The notes below the pieces were generated by a model. That model saw only the letters and a list, made by a program, of their open reading frames with translations. It had not been told where the DNA came from and did no database searches. DNA of 64,000 nt from Rhizobium tropici CIAT 899 (GTDB lineage: Bacteria > Pseudomonadota > Alphaproteobacteria > Rhizobiales > Rhizobiaceae), in NCBI RefSeq assembly GCF_000330885.1, contig NC_020059.1:485001-549000 (forward strand), written 5' to 3'. Positions 47,883 through 56,168 of the stretch are shown in pieces (position 1 is the first letter of the stretch; every line of letters begins with the position of its first letter). The position numbers and the translations under genes are program-made.

Positions 47883-48740
47883 ATGGATCGTTGGTTGTTG
47901 ATTTCTAATTGCAATACCTATGGCCTCGCACGCTCATTGCAGTTGCAAGGCAATAGCTTTCATCTTGATTGCATCGATGTATGGCATTTCAAGAAGAACA
48001 TGCAGGATTATGAGAACGAAATCCCGACCTACGATCGAGTGATCATAAATCCAGAAGTCAGACTTACTAGTTATGATTTTCGGAGCTTGAAGAACGTAAA
48101 TGAGATTCCGAACGTCGAATTCGATGCATATCATCCGGATTTTTGCTTTGTCGGCGTAGATGGTGTGCGCCTCTACAAGCCACTTGCAGCTTGTCATTCC
48201 ATGATTGTCCTCGCCGCATTCCAGGCGGGGAGGAGTCCTGAGAAAACCCGAAAGCTGTTTCGGCGTGAAATTTACGAGCAATGCGGCTTCTTTACGCGTT
48301 GGGAGCTTGCAAGGGACAGACTCATCTCATCCTTTTCAGTGATGGGAATGGATCTATCAAACGCCTTCCGCCGCTGGGCACGCGGCGAATGCTTCATGCA
48401 TGGCTTGGGACATCCGAAGGCGCGTCCAATTTTCGACATTGCGCGCATTTTTCTCAAAAATCACGTCGCCCAAACCAATGTGACGGATCTGGTGCCTTCC
48501 GACACGATTGTAGATGGTGCGTGTTTGCCCGTCTATCCGGAGATCGGCGAGACGATAGGCGTCCGGGGTTCTTACGCGTTCAAGTTGCCAGGAGAATATA
48601 AGTTGATCTCGCTGGAAAGGTTTATCGAGATGAGCTTCGAGGTCTATCAGGCCTACAACCCAAGTGAGATCTTGGTTGAACCCGGCTTTCGCAGTCGCTT
48701 CGATCGCGTGAAACAAGTTATATCGGAGGCAGAAGCATGA
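47883..48740 (+). CDS. WcbI-family polysaccharide biosynthesis protein (copy 1)
   Basis: 285 residues. The N-terminal motif LLISNCNTYGLARSL matches the GNCQ-type start of WcbI, a putative acetyl-CoA-binding enzyme of capsule biosynthesis in Burkholderia. Cys10 and His84 (in DAYHPD) occupy the places I recall as active-site residues in WcbI. Shared with the copy at 49892 are FRREIYERCGF-like, ARPI-DIA-IFL and PVYPEIGE segments. ATG 47883 follows AGGG; an upstream ATG at 47841 adds 14 unrelated residues. It overlaps the GSCFA gene (ATGA). A surface-polysaccharide role is inferred. Confidence 0.8.
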   Translation: MDRWLLISNCNTYGLARSLQLQGNSFHLDCIDVWHFKKNMQDYENEIPTYDRVIINPEVRLTSYDFRSLKNVNEIPNVEFDAYHPDFCFVGVDGVRLYKPLAACHSMIVLAAFQAGRSPEKTRKLFRREIYEQCGFFTRWELARDRLISSFSVMGMDLSNAFRRWARGECFMHGLGHPKARPIFDIARIFLKNHVAQTNVTDLVPSDTIVDGACLPVYPEIGETIGVRGSYAFKLPGEYKLISLERFIEMSFEVYQAYNPSEILVEPGFRSRFDRVKQVISEAEA

Positions 48741-49789
48741 CCAATCCGTATTCTGGGATCAAGGACTATCAATTATGGCGTCGATCGGTCGCTCGAGTCG
48801 AAACCCATCTATTTGATCCAGTGGTCACGCCACGGTTTAAGATTGACAGAAATTCCAAGGTCGCAACCGCTGGCAGTTGTTTTGCGCAGCATATATCACG
48901 CCAGATTCAACGTATCGGCTTCCATTATTTTATTACGGAGCGCGCGGATCATTTGAACGAGGCGGAAAGAGCCAGGCGCAATTTCGGTGTCTTTTCGGCT
49001 CGCTACGGGAATATCTATACGGCGCGGCAATTGCGACAGCTGTTCGAGGAAGTCTTCGATGCGCGTCGTCCCGTCGAAAAGGCATGGCGGCGAAAGGATG
49101 GCAAGTTTGTAGATCCCTATCGTCCGCAGATAGAGCCCGACGGCTACGACACCGAGGAGGGAGTTATAGAAGCGCGGCGGGCACATCTTGCAGCGGTACG
49201 CTCCGTCTTTCTCGAATGTGACGTCCTGGTGTTCACGCTAGGCTTAACCGAAGCCTGGAGATCGAAGGCCGACGGATCGGTCTTTCCGCTTGCGCCTGGC
49301 GTGAGCGCAGGTTCTTTCGATCCCGAGGTGCATGAGTTTATCAATTTCAACGTTGAGGAAGTCGAGCGCGACCTGACTTTTGTCTTGCGCAGGCTGAAAG
49401 AGATCAATCCTCGCGTCAAGGTGTTGTTAACCGTCTCGCCTGTCCCGCTGGTGGCAACATATGAGGACAGAAGTGTCTTGGTTTCGACGACCTACAGCAA
49501 ATCTGTCCTGCGCGTTGTCGCCGAGCAGATGCTGCCTCGTTTTGACTGGGTCGATTACTTTCCGTCCTATGAAATCATTACCGGCAGCTATGCCGGCGGC
49601 CTCTATTATGAAGACGATTATCGAGAGGTCAATCATCTCGGCGTCGCCCATGTGATGCGCTGCTTCGTAAGAAACTATGTGGCCCATGTTGAGGCGCCGA
49701 CCGAGAAATTTGCACCATTGGCTCCGCCTCAGGAAGAATATCAGCACGTGGTTTGCGACGAACGCGAAATCGAAATGCTTCGCCCATAA
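48737..49789 (+). CDS. GSCFA-domain protein
   Basis: 350 residues. The family-naming motif is AGSCFAQHISRQIQRIGFHYF (Ser near 47), followed by FTLGLTEAWRSKADGSVFPLAP (near 165-186) and LLTVSPVPLVATYEDRSVLVST. The C-terminal part has DYFPSYEIITGSYAGGLYYEDDYREVNHLGVAHV. GSCFA proteins resemble SGNH/GDSL esterases, with Ser and His probably catalytic. No signal peptide is seen. It is translationally coupled to the upstream WcbI gene. Possible job: removing or transferring acyl groups on a polysaccharide. Confidence 0.85.
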   Translation: MTNPYSGIKDYQLWRRSVARVETHLFDPVVTPRFKIDRNSKVATAGSCFAQHISRQIQRIGFHYFITERADHLNEAERARRNFGVFSARYGNIYTARQLRQLFEEVFDARRPVEKAWRRKDGKFVDPYRPQIEPDGYDTEEGVIEARRAHLAAVRSVFLECDVLVFTLGLTEAWRSKADGSVFPLAPGVSAGSFDPEVHEFINFNVEEVERDLTFVLRRLKEINPRVKVLLTVSPVPLVATYEDRSVLVSTTYSKSVLRVVAEQMLPRFDWVDYFPSYEIITGSYAGGLYYEDDYREVNHLGVAHVMRCFVRNYVAHVEAPTEKFAPLAPPQEEYQHVVCDEREIEMLRP

Positions 49790-49891
49790 CTGCGTTGTTG
49801 ATCCAGATTGCGGTGATCCCAAGCCTGCGGATCATCGAATGCGTTTGAGTGAAGTTCTCTGGGTTCGACCCAATAGAATGGGAGTTTCTTT

Positions 49892-50764
49892 GTGGAAACA
49901 TGGTTGGTCATTTCGAACGCGCAGACGCATAATTTGGCGAATTCGCTTCGTCTGCTGAGCAATGACATTCGCATCGATCACGCCGATGTATGGACGTTTG
50001 GCGCTAATGTGGCCCAATACCGCGAACTGCTTCCCAATTATGACAGGGTAATCATCCATCCCCACGTCGAGCGGGGTTATTGTGATCTCTCTGCAGTCAG
50101 GCAATTGAGTAGAATTCCCTCGATCAAGTTCGATGCCTATCATCCAGATATTTGCTTCGTGCTCGCAAATGATGTCCCGTTCGACGGCGCTATGGGTGCC
50201 TACCATTCGATGCTTGTCTTGGCGGCATATAAGGCAGGCTTGAGCATTGAGAAGACGAGGGCTTTATTTCGCCGCGAGATTTTCGAGCGGTGCGGCTTCC
50301 TTGATCGCTGGGAGGGTGAACGTCAGCAGTTGCTGGATCATTTTGCCGAATACGGACTGGATATAACCGCACCGTTCAGGGCCTGGTCGCGCCGCGAGTG
50401 CTTCATGTATGGTATCGACCATTCAAAAGCGCGCCCGATCCATGATATTGCGCATGTGTTTCTGCGGACATGTGGGATCGAACCCCACCAAACCGATATC
50501 GTGCCGGCGGATACGATCATGACCGGCTCTTGCTTCCCGGTCTATCCCGAAATCGGCGAAGTACTGGGCGTGGAGGGCTCTTACATGTTCAAGCGATATC
50601 AGCAATATCGTCTAATTTCGCTCGAGCATTTTATAGAATTGAGCTTCGCGGCTTACGCACAATTTTCCACAGAGAATATCAAACCCGATAGCCGCTTCAC
50701 CGAGCGCTTTGAAGTGGTCCAGTCCGCGATTGTCGAAGAAGCTTCGGTTCCTCGGCTAATGTAA
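49892..50764 (+). CDS. WcbI-family protein, copy 2 (active-site Cys replaced by Ala)
   Basis: 290 residues, similar to copy 1 along its whole length. The N-terminus reads WLVISNAQTHNLANSL: Ala10 (GCG) replaces the Cys10 of copy 1, while His84 in DAYHPD is kept. Start is GTG at 49892 with GGGAG upstream; about 100 bp separate it from the GSCFA gene. It may be a non-catalytic partner, a binding protein, or an enzyme with a different mechanism. It ends 39 bp before the convergent MFS gene. Confidence 0.78.
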   Translation: METWLVISNAQTHNLANSLRLLSNDIRIDHADVWTFGANVAQYRELLPNYDRVIIHPHVERGYCDLSAVRQLSRIPSIKFDAYHPDICFVLANDVPFDGAMGAYHSMLVLAAYKAGLSIEKTRALFRREIFERCGFLDRWEGERQQLLDHFAEYGLDITAPFRAWSRRECFMYGIDHSKARPIHDIAHVFLRTCGIEPHQTDIVPADTIMTGSCFPVYPEIGEVLGVEGSYMFKRYQQYRLISLEHFIELSFAAYAQFSTENIKPDSRFTERFEVVQSAIVEEASVPRLM

Positions 50765-50803
50765 GCAGTCTGAACACGGGGCTATTTTCCCGACGATTCC
50801 GTT

Positions 50804-52354
50804 TCATTGCGTGGCCCCCGGCCTGTGATCTGTCGCCAGCGGCAATTCCGGCAGAAACAGCAGCACGATCAGCGCCAAGGCTACAATCGCCGTTCCCGTT
50901 GCGAAAGTCATGGCGATAGCGTGACGATAGAGCGCTATCGCGGCGTCATGCGCTTCGGGGGAGGCGGTGGCGAGCTGCCTCATGCCGGCTTCGGTCAGTG
51001 AGGAACCGTGCATCCCGTCGAGGACGCCGCCGGCATTCTGTACGCGATAGGCGAGAATGGCGCCGGAGCCGGTGACGCCGATGAGGCCGCCGAGCGAGCG
51101 GAAGAAGGCAAGCGTCGCGGTACCTACACCACGATGGGCAAGGGGCAGGGCATTCTGCACCGCGATCGTCATTGTGGGCATGACGAGGCCAAGACCGAGG
51201 CCGAGCGCAAAGACCGTCGGCTCGATGATCCAGAAACTCTGGCTGGTGGCGGCAGCCCAGGCGAGCATGGCAAAGGCTGTCGTTGCGAGGCTGAGGCCGC
51301 AGAGCTGCGCCGGCTTGTAGCGCCCGAAGCGATGCAGCAGCACACGCCCGTTGACCATGGAGGAGATGACCACGCCGATCATCAGCGGGCCGGTGAGCAG
51401 GCCGGAATGCGAGGGGCTGACCCCCATGACCATCTGGAAGAACAGCGGAAAGAAGAGGCTTGCTCCCAGCATGCCCATGAAGGTGAGAGCGAGCACGATG
51501 CAGGCGACGACGAAGAGCCGGTTGCGGAAGAGATCGGGCGGCAGCACCGGCTCAGGCTCACGCCGGATATGCAGGATGAAAAAGACGAAGAGAACGAGTG
51601 CAAGAGCAGAAAGCCCGAAAATCTCGGGCGAGTTCCAGGCCCATTCATTGCCGCCGAGGGCCAGCACCAGCAGGAAGCTGGTCGTGCAGCTCGTCAGCAG
51701 AGCCGCGCCGAGATAGTCGATGCGGCGGCTGCGCGCATGATGCGGGCGCTTCAGTGCACGGCCGATCATGACGAGCGCAACGGCGCCGATCGGCAGATTG
51801 ACGTAGAAGATCCAGTGCCATGACAGAAGATCGGTGATGACGCCGCCGGCGATCGGACCTATGACGCTGCAGACTGCGAAGACGGCCGCGATCGAACCCT
51901 GATTGCGCCCGCGTCTTGCCGGCGGCACGATGTCGCCGATGATGATCTGCGCCAGCGGCAGCAATCCGCCTGCGCCGATGCCCTGGATCGCTCGGAAGAT
52001 GATGAGCTGCACCAGCGTTTGCGCCATGCCGCTCAGCACCGAGCCGAGAAGAAAGATGAGGATTGCCGCATAGATCATCGGCTTGCGGCCGTATTGGTCG
52101 CTGAGCTTGCCGTAGAGCGGCATGGTGCTGGTCGAAGCGAGCACATAGGCGCTGACCACCCAGGAGAGATGCGCCAGTCCACCGAGATCGCTGACGATGC
52201 GTGGCAGCGCCGTCGCAACGATGCTCTGATCAATGGCGCCGAGGCCGAGAACGATCATCAACCCGAGGATGACGGCGCGGATCTCGCGGCGATCGGGCGG
52301 GACGTCTGCTGCCGAAGCCAATGGCGTGGCACTATCCGGAAAGGTCGCATTCAT
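50804..52354 (-). CDS. DHA2-family (EmrB/QacA type) multidrug MFS transporter
   Basis: 516 residues with about 14 membrane helices, proton-drug antiport motif A in GKLSDQYGRKPMIYA (near 83-97) and the helix-5 PIAGGVITD motif C region (near 166-174). It would export drugs or toxic organics across the inner membrane. It overlaps the upstream marR gene (ATGA), so the two form an operon. No HlyD/EmrA membrane-fusion partner is adjacent, so it probably exports only to the periplasm. Confidence 0.92.
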   Translation of the reverse strand: MNATFPDSATPLASAADVPPDRREIRAVILGLMIVLGLGAIDQSIVATALPRIVSDLGGLAHLSWVVSAYVLASTSTMPLYGKLSDQYGRKPMIYAAILIFLLGSVLSGMAQTLVQLIIFRAIQGIGAGGLLPLAQIIIGDIVPPARRGRNQGSIAAVFAVCSVIGPIAGGVITDLLSWHWIFYVNLPIGAVALVMIGRALKRPHHARSRRIDYLGAALLTSCTTSFLLVLALGGNEWAWNSPEIFGLSALALVLFVFFILHIRREPEPVLPPDLFRNRLFVVACIVLALTFMGMLGASLFFPLFFQMVMGVSPSHSGLLTGPLMIGVVISSMVNGRVLLHRFGRYKPAQLCGLSLATTAFAMLAWAAATSQSFWIIEPTVFALGLGLGLVMPTMTIAVQNALPLAHRGVGTATLAFFRSLGGLIGVTGSGAILAYRVQNAGGVLDGMHGSSLTEAGMRQLATASPEAHDAAIALYRHAIAMTFATGTAIVALALIVLLFLPELPLATDHRPGATQ

Positions 52355-52800
52355 TGCCCGATCTCCATGAGCGGTTCGATGGCGGCGCGAATGGCGTCAC
52401 GCTGCTGCGGCGACAGTTTGGCGAGTTCGGAGGCGAGCCAGTCGGTTCTGCGCCGTTTCAGGCTGCGGATGATTTCCTCACCTCTCTCGGTCGCCACCAG
52501 GCCATTGCGGCGGCGGTCGCTCGGGTCCGGTTCCGCGCGCGCAATGAGGCCATCCCGCTCCATCGCCTTCACATGGCCTGAAATCGTCGGTCCTCTCAGT
52601 CTCTCCAGCCGAGCTAGTTCGGCAACGCCGATGCCTGGCCGTTGGATGATGGCGACGAGCAGCAGGGCATGCAGCGGCGACAGGTCGGCCTCGTCGCTCT
52701 CGCGCCGCAATTGTCGATAGAGCCGATGGAGTGCAGGGCGCAAAGCCTCGGCCAGCGCGTAGGCATCCTCGCGGCCCTGATGGGGGTCGGCTTTACCCAT
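52351..52800 (-). CDS. MarR-family transcriptional regulator
   Basis: 149 residues of winged helix: GIGVAELARLERLRGPTISGHVKAMERDGLIAR (near 72-104) then the wing PSDRRRNGLVATERGEE. The start at ATG 52800 is preferred over a GTG at 52812. A strong palindrome (52815-52835) lies just upstream. Expected role: repressor of the coupled efflux gene, relieved by a small ligand. Confidence 0.92.
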   Translation of the reverse strand: MGKADPHQGREDAYALAEALRPALHRLYRQLRRESDEADLSPLHALLLVAIIQRPGIGVAELARLERLRGPTISGHVKAMERDGLIARAEPDPSDRRRNGLVATERGEEIIRSLKRRRTDWLASELAKLSPQQRDAIRAAIEPLMEIGQ

Positions 52801-52814
52801 TACGTCTCTCACTG

Positions 52815-52843
52815 ATAGATAGGCTTCCTATCTATAGGCCTAT
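52815..52843. promoter_or_regulatory. Palindromic operator upstream of marR
   Basis: ATAGATAGG-CTT-CCTATCTAT (52815-52835) has perfect 9-bp arms, and ATAGGCCTAT (52834-52843) is a second, self-complementary 10-mer that abuts it. Both are 15-43 bases before the marR start: a likely autoregulatory site. Confidence 0.75.
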
Positions 52844-52879
52844 CGCGTGGCATGTACTTGCGCAAGCAATAATATTGTG

Positions 52880-52896
52880 AATGATTTTCAATCATT
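52880..52896. promoter_or_regulatory. Inverted repeat upstream of the BA14K gene
   Basis: AATGATT-TTC-AATCATT, 7-bp perfect arms, inside an AT-rich stretch 46 bases before the BA14K start. It weakly resembles a Fur-type site but does not match the RirA or Irr boxes I know. It may instead be a promoter hairpin. Confidence 0.4.
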
Positions 52897-52941
52897 GCGC
52901 GTTGTTCATCAGTATTACGACTCGACAGGAGGAGAAGAGCT

Positions 52942-53403
52942 GTGAAACGATTTCTAACAACCGTAACAGTAACTGCCTTGAGTGCCCTGCTTGCCGTTAC
53001 GTCTTTCGATCCGGTGGCAGCCGCCCCAATTCAGCCGCTAACCCAGCCGGCCATCCAGCAGATGGGCGAGCAGCCCGCCGGCCCGACGGAAGTTCAATAC
53101 CGTCATCACAACAGGCACTATCGCGGGCGGCATCGCCCCCATTATCGTCCGCACTATCGCCCCGGCTACTGGCATGGCCATCGCGGCTATCGCTATCATC
53201 GCCCCGGCTATCGGCGTCATGACGGCTGGTGGTATCCGATGGCTGCATTCACAGCCGGAGCAATCATCGGCGGGGCCGTATCACAGCCGCCGCGCGGCAG
53301 CGCGCATGTCCGCTGGTGCGCAAGCCGCTACAAGACCTATCGTGCGTCGGACAATACCTATCAGCCGACCAATGGTCCGCGGCGCCAGTGCGTCAGCCCG
53401 TAA
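52942..53403 (+). CDS. BA14K-family secreted protein
   Basis: 153 residues: a signal peptide (near 1-28), a His/Arg/Tyr-rich middle (near 54-92, [20 protein letters not shown]), a Gly-rich hydrophobic segment (near 100-113) and the BA14K signature [19 protein letters not shown] near 126-144. BA14K proteins of Brucella and rhizobia are immunoreactive cell-surface proteins with possible lectin activity. The start is GTG with AGGAGG upstream. Confidence 0.9.
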   Translation: MKRFLTTVTVTALSALLAVTSFDPVAAAPIQPLTQPAIQQMGEQPAGPTEVQYRHHNRHYRGRHRPHYRPHYRPGYWHGHRGYRYHRPGYRRHDGWWYPMAAFTAGAIIGGAVSQPPRGSAHVRWCASRYKTYRASDNTYQPTNGPRRQCVSP

Positions 53404-53477
53404 TGTGAAACAGATCGGAATCCCTCTCCGTTCCGCGGAGGGGGATTTCTTTCAGACCGCTGCGGGAAGGCGTGCCG

Positions 53478-54398
53478 TCAACCGGTCAGTTGCTCGGAAA
53501 TGTCCCACAGCCGTCGCCAGATCGCCGGATCATGGGCGTGAGCGGCAATCTTGGCCCGCACCGGCGGACCTTTGAGTTCATAGAAACCGTTCGGGCCATA
53601 CATGGCGCCGCCTTCCGCGGTCGGTGCCGTGGCGGCAAAGAGCGTCGGCAGGGCGCCGGCTGCTGCCGATTGTGATGCAAACGGCTCCAGCAGTTTTGTC
53701 AGGAGTTCAAGACTGCCAGGCCTGTCGCGACCCATGCGTGGTCCTGCCGTCTGAAGACCGGTGACGGCATAGCCGGGATGGGCGGCGATGCTTTTAAGCT
53801 TCCAGCCTTCGGCGCGTGCGATGCGGTCGAGCTCCAGGCTGAAGAGCAGCGTTGCCAGCTTCGATTGGCAATAGGCGGGCCAGGGCCGATAGCGCTTGCG
53901 CCACTGCAGATCGTCGAAATTGATCCTGCCGTTGCGATGCGCCAGGCTGCTGACCGTGACCACGCGCGGATTTTCGGCCGCGGAAACCTTCGGCAGCAGC
54001 CGCATCGTCCAGGCGAAATGGCCGATATAATTGGCTCCCATCTGCATCTCGAGACCATCCTCGGTCTCGTGCCGGTCCGGAATGGCCATGACGCCGGCAT
54101 TGTTGATGAGCAGGTCGATATGCGGCAGCCTATCGGCGATGCGGGTTGCCGTGCGCGCGACAGAATCGAGGCTGGCAAGATCGAGCGCCTCGAAGGTCAC
54201 GTCTGCTCCCGGTGTTGCTGCACGGATCTTGGCGATCGCCTCTTGGGCCTTGGCCTCATTGCGCGATGCGATGACGACCTTGGCGTCGGCCGCTGCCAGA
54301 GCCTTTGCCGCCTCGTAGCCGATACCGCTGTTGGCGCCGGTAATGACTGCGATACGGCCTGTCTGCGGCGGAATATCTTTCACTGTCCAGTCTGGCAT
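53478..54398 (-). CDS. Short-chain dehydrogenase/reductase
   Basis: 306 residues. The cofactor motif is TGANSGIGYEAAKALA (near 20-35), NNAGVM lies near 99-104, and the catalytic YCQSKLATLLF (YxxxK) near 158-168. The protein resembles retinol-dehydrogenase-like SDRs. Basic/Arg residues after the glycine motif (SRNEAKA) suggest NADP(H). The substrate is unknown. ATG 54398 follows AGGAG. Confidence 0.9.
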   Translation of the reverse strand: MPDWTVKDIPPQTGRIAVITGANSGIGYEAAKALAAADAKVVIASRNEAKAQEAIAKIRAATPGADVTFEALDLASLDSVARTATRIADRLPHIDLLINNAGVMAIPDRHETEDGLEMQMGANYIGHFAWTMRLLPKVSAAENPRVVTVSSLAHRNGRINFDDLQWRKRYRPWPAYCQSKLATLLFSLELDRIARAEGWKLKSIAAHPGYAVTGLQTAGPRMGRDRPGSLELLTKLLEPFASQSAAAGALPTLFAATAPTAEGGAMYGPNGFYELKGPPVRAKIAAHAHDPAIWRRLWDISEQLTG

Positions 54399-54613
54399 TG
54401 CGGGCTCCTGTGAAGAGATTTGGCATTGCCCATTGTATCTGGTAATTCATATACTAAATGCAAGTTTGCATTAAATGAAAATATAGAAGTGCGAAATGCG
54501 CGACAACACTTGCGTATCAGGGACTTTCAAAAGCTGGATGGCGCTGCATGCCTTTGAATTGCCATGCTGTTCGGCACTCATCATGCCTTGTGGTCGAAGA
54601 TTGGATTTGCGGA

Positions 54614-55261
54614 ATGACGACAAAAACCTCATGCGCTGATTTTGTGCAGTTCTTCCGCTCCTGGGTGAGCAATCCGATGCGCGTTGCGGCGGTCGCGCCC
54701 TCGGGCGAGCGGCTGGCAAGACTGATGACCCAGGAGATCGGGCCGATCGATGGCCCGATCCTTGAGCTCGGTCCAGGCACCGGCGTATTCACCCGGGCGC
54801 TGCTGGCGCGAGGCATTCCCGAGAGCGCGCTGACGCTCGTCGAGTTCGGCGAGGAGTTTGCCGTCCGCCTGCGTGAGCGTTTTCCGGCGGCGAGGGTCGT
54901 GCATATGGATGCGGCGCAGCTCGGCCAATGCGGTCTTTTCGATGACGCGCCTTTCGGCGCCGTCATTAGCGGCCTGCCGCTGCTATCCATGCCGCCCGCC
55001 AAAGTCGCGGGCATCGTCGGGGGTGCCTTCGAAACGATGAAGCCGGGAGGAGCTTTCTATCAATTCACCTACGGCCCGCGCTGTCCGGTGCAGAAACCGA
55101 TCCTTGAAAGCCTCGGGCTCACTGCAAAGCGCATCGGCGGTACCGTGCGCAACATTCCGCCGGCCGGCGTCTACAGGATATCGCGGCAAAATCCTCTGGA
55201 GCTCTCGATCATCGGCTCCAAATATCGTAGCACCGGAGAGAATGCCGGAATCAGCGCCTGA
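54614..55261 (+). CDS. PmtA-like phospholipid N-methyltransferase family protein
   Basis: 215 residues. A short amphipathic N-terminus (FVQFFRSWVSNPMRVAAVAPSGERLARLM) precedes SAM motif I, ILELGPGTGVFTRALLARG (near 49-67). Rhizobial PmtA makes phosphatidylcholine from phosphatidylethanolamine and starts the same way. Whether this is the true PmtA or a paralogue cannot be told here. The frame opens at 54548 but ATG 54614 gives the family start. Confidence 0.8.
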   Translation: MTTKTSCADFVQFFRSWVSNPMRVAAVAPSGERLARLMTQEIGPIDGPILELGPGTGVFTRALLARGIPESALTLVEFGEEFAVRLRERFPAARVVHMDAAQLGQCGLFDDAPFGAVISGLPLLSMPPAKVAGIVGGAFETMKPGGAFYQFTYGPRCPVQKPILESLGLTAKRIGGTVRNIPPAGVYRISRQNPLELSIIGSKYRSTGENAGISA

Positions 55262-55312
55262 GGCCGGCAAGGCCGATTTGGGGCGGCCTGAAGTGAATGC
55301 CGGGGGTAGAGG

Positions 55313-55954
55313 ATGGCGAAAAAGCCGGACGTCGATAGCGCGGTAAAGGAAGGCCGGCGCGAGCGCAAGCGCCGTCAAACCCGCGAACGCATCGAAGCCG
55401 CCGCCCTGAAGCTTTTCCTCGAGCGCGGCTTTGACGCTACCACGATCGAAGATATCACCGAGGCGGCCGATGTTTCCAAGCGCAGCTTCTTCGATTATTT
55501 CCCCAGCAAGGAAGAGGTCGTTGCCGCCTGGCAGGATGGTTTTGCCCGCGAGTTGATCGCAGCGGTCGCCGCACAGCCCGAAGATGCGTCGATCGTCGAG
55601 GTCATCGAGGCCGCCGTCAATTCCGCCCTTCAGACTGCTATCGCCGATCCGCAAAGCCTTGCTCTCGTCGCCCTGATCCGCAATACGCCGACGCTTCAAG
55701 CCCGCGATCAGCTGAAATATGCCAAGCTGGAGAGGAAGCTCGCGGACGCGCTGTTTGCCCGCAGCGATAATCAGGAGGAGCGTCTGCGCCTCGGCATGCT
55801 TGCGGCGGCGGTCGTGGCGATGCTGCGCATCGGCGGTGAGCGCTGGACGCAATCTCCGCAGAATGCTTCGCTGGAGCAGTTCGCTCGCACCATGTTCGAT
55901 GAGCTTTGGGCAGCGCTTGCCGATCTCGGCGAGCAGGTACAACGGCGCCCATGA
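55313..55954 (+). CDS. TetR-family transcriptional regulator
   Basis: 213 residues with the TetR N-terminal HTH: RERIEAAALKLFLERGFDATTIEDITEAADVSKRSFFDYFPSKEEVV (near 24-70). The C-terminal half is a ligand-binding helical domain with no recognised ligand. An Arg/Lys-rich N-terminal arm (RRERKRRQTRER) precedes the HTH. It lies between the methyltransferase and the aldo/keto reductase genes; a palindrome cluster follows. Confidence 0.92.
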   Translation: MAKKPDVDSAVKEGRRERKRRQTRERIEAAALKLFLERGFDATTIEDITEAADVSKRSFFDYFPSKEEVVAAWQDGFARELIAAVAAQPEDASIVEVIEAAVNSALQTAIADPQSLALVALIRNTPTLQARDQLKYAKLERKLADALFARSDNQEERLRLGMLAAAVVAMLRIGGERWTQSPQNASLEQFARTMFDELWAALADLGEQVQRRP

Positions 55955-55998
55955 CTGCGCCGGGCTAACCCAGGGAAGCCGCCCTGATCGGTCGCGAC

Positions 55999-56036
55999 GC
56001 ATCGTGCATCGCGATGCATTGCATATGCCGCGATGC
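55999..56036. promoter_or_regulatory. Cluster of GCATCG/CGATGC half-sites (putative TetR operator)
   Basis: TGCATCGCGATGCA (56005-56018) is a perfect 14-base palindrome. Extra half-sites GCATCG at 55999-56004 and CGATGC at 56031-56036 flank it. They sit between the TetR stop and the aldo/keto reductase start, where a divergent or downstream regulator would bind. Confidence 0.65.
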
Positions 56037-56168
56037 AGACCCATGTAGTATCGGGTCGCGACTGTATCTCTCCCCCGCGAAACCCTCGATTTGCCCTTCA
56101 AGTCTCGGCTCCTCCGCGGATGCCGGAAATGCCAGATACATTTCAGATCAGCAAAAGGGACTATAACC

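Noticed and set aside
47298..50803. Integrative element inserted at tRNA-Arg
   Set aside because: No integrase, no visible repeat of the tRNA 3' end in the window and no mobility genes; only composition and position hint at transfer.
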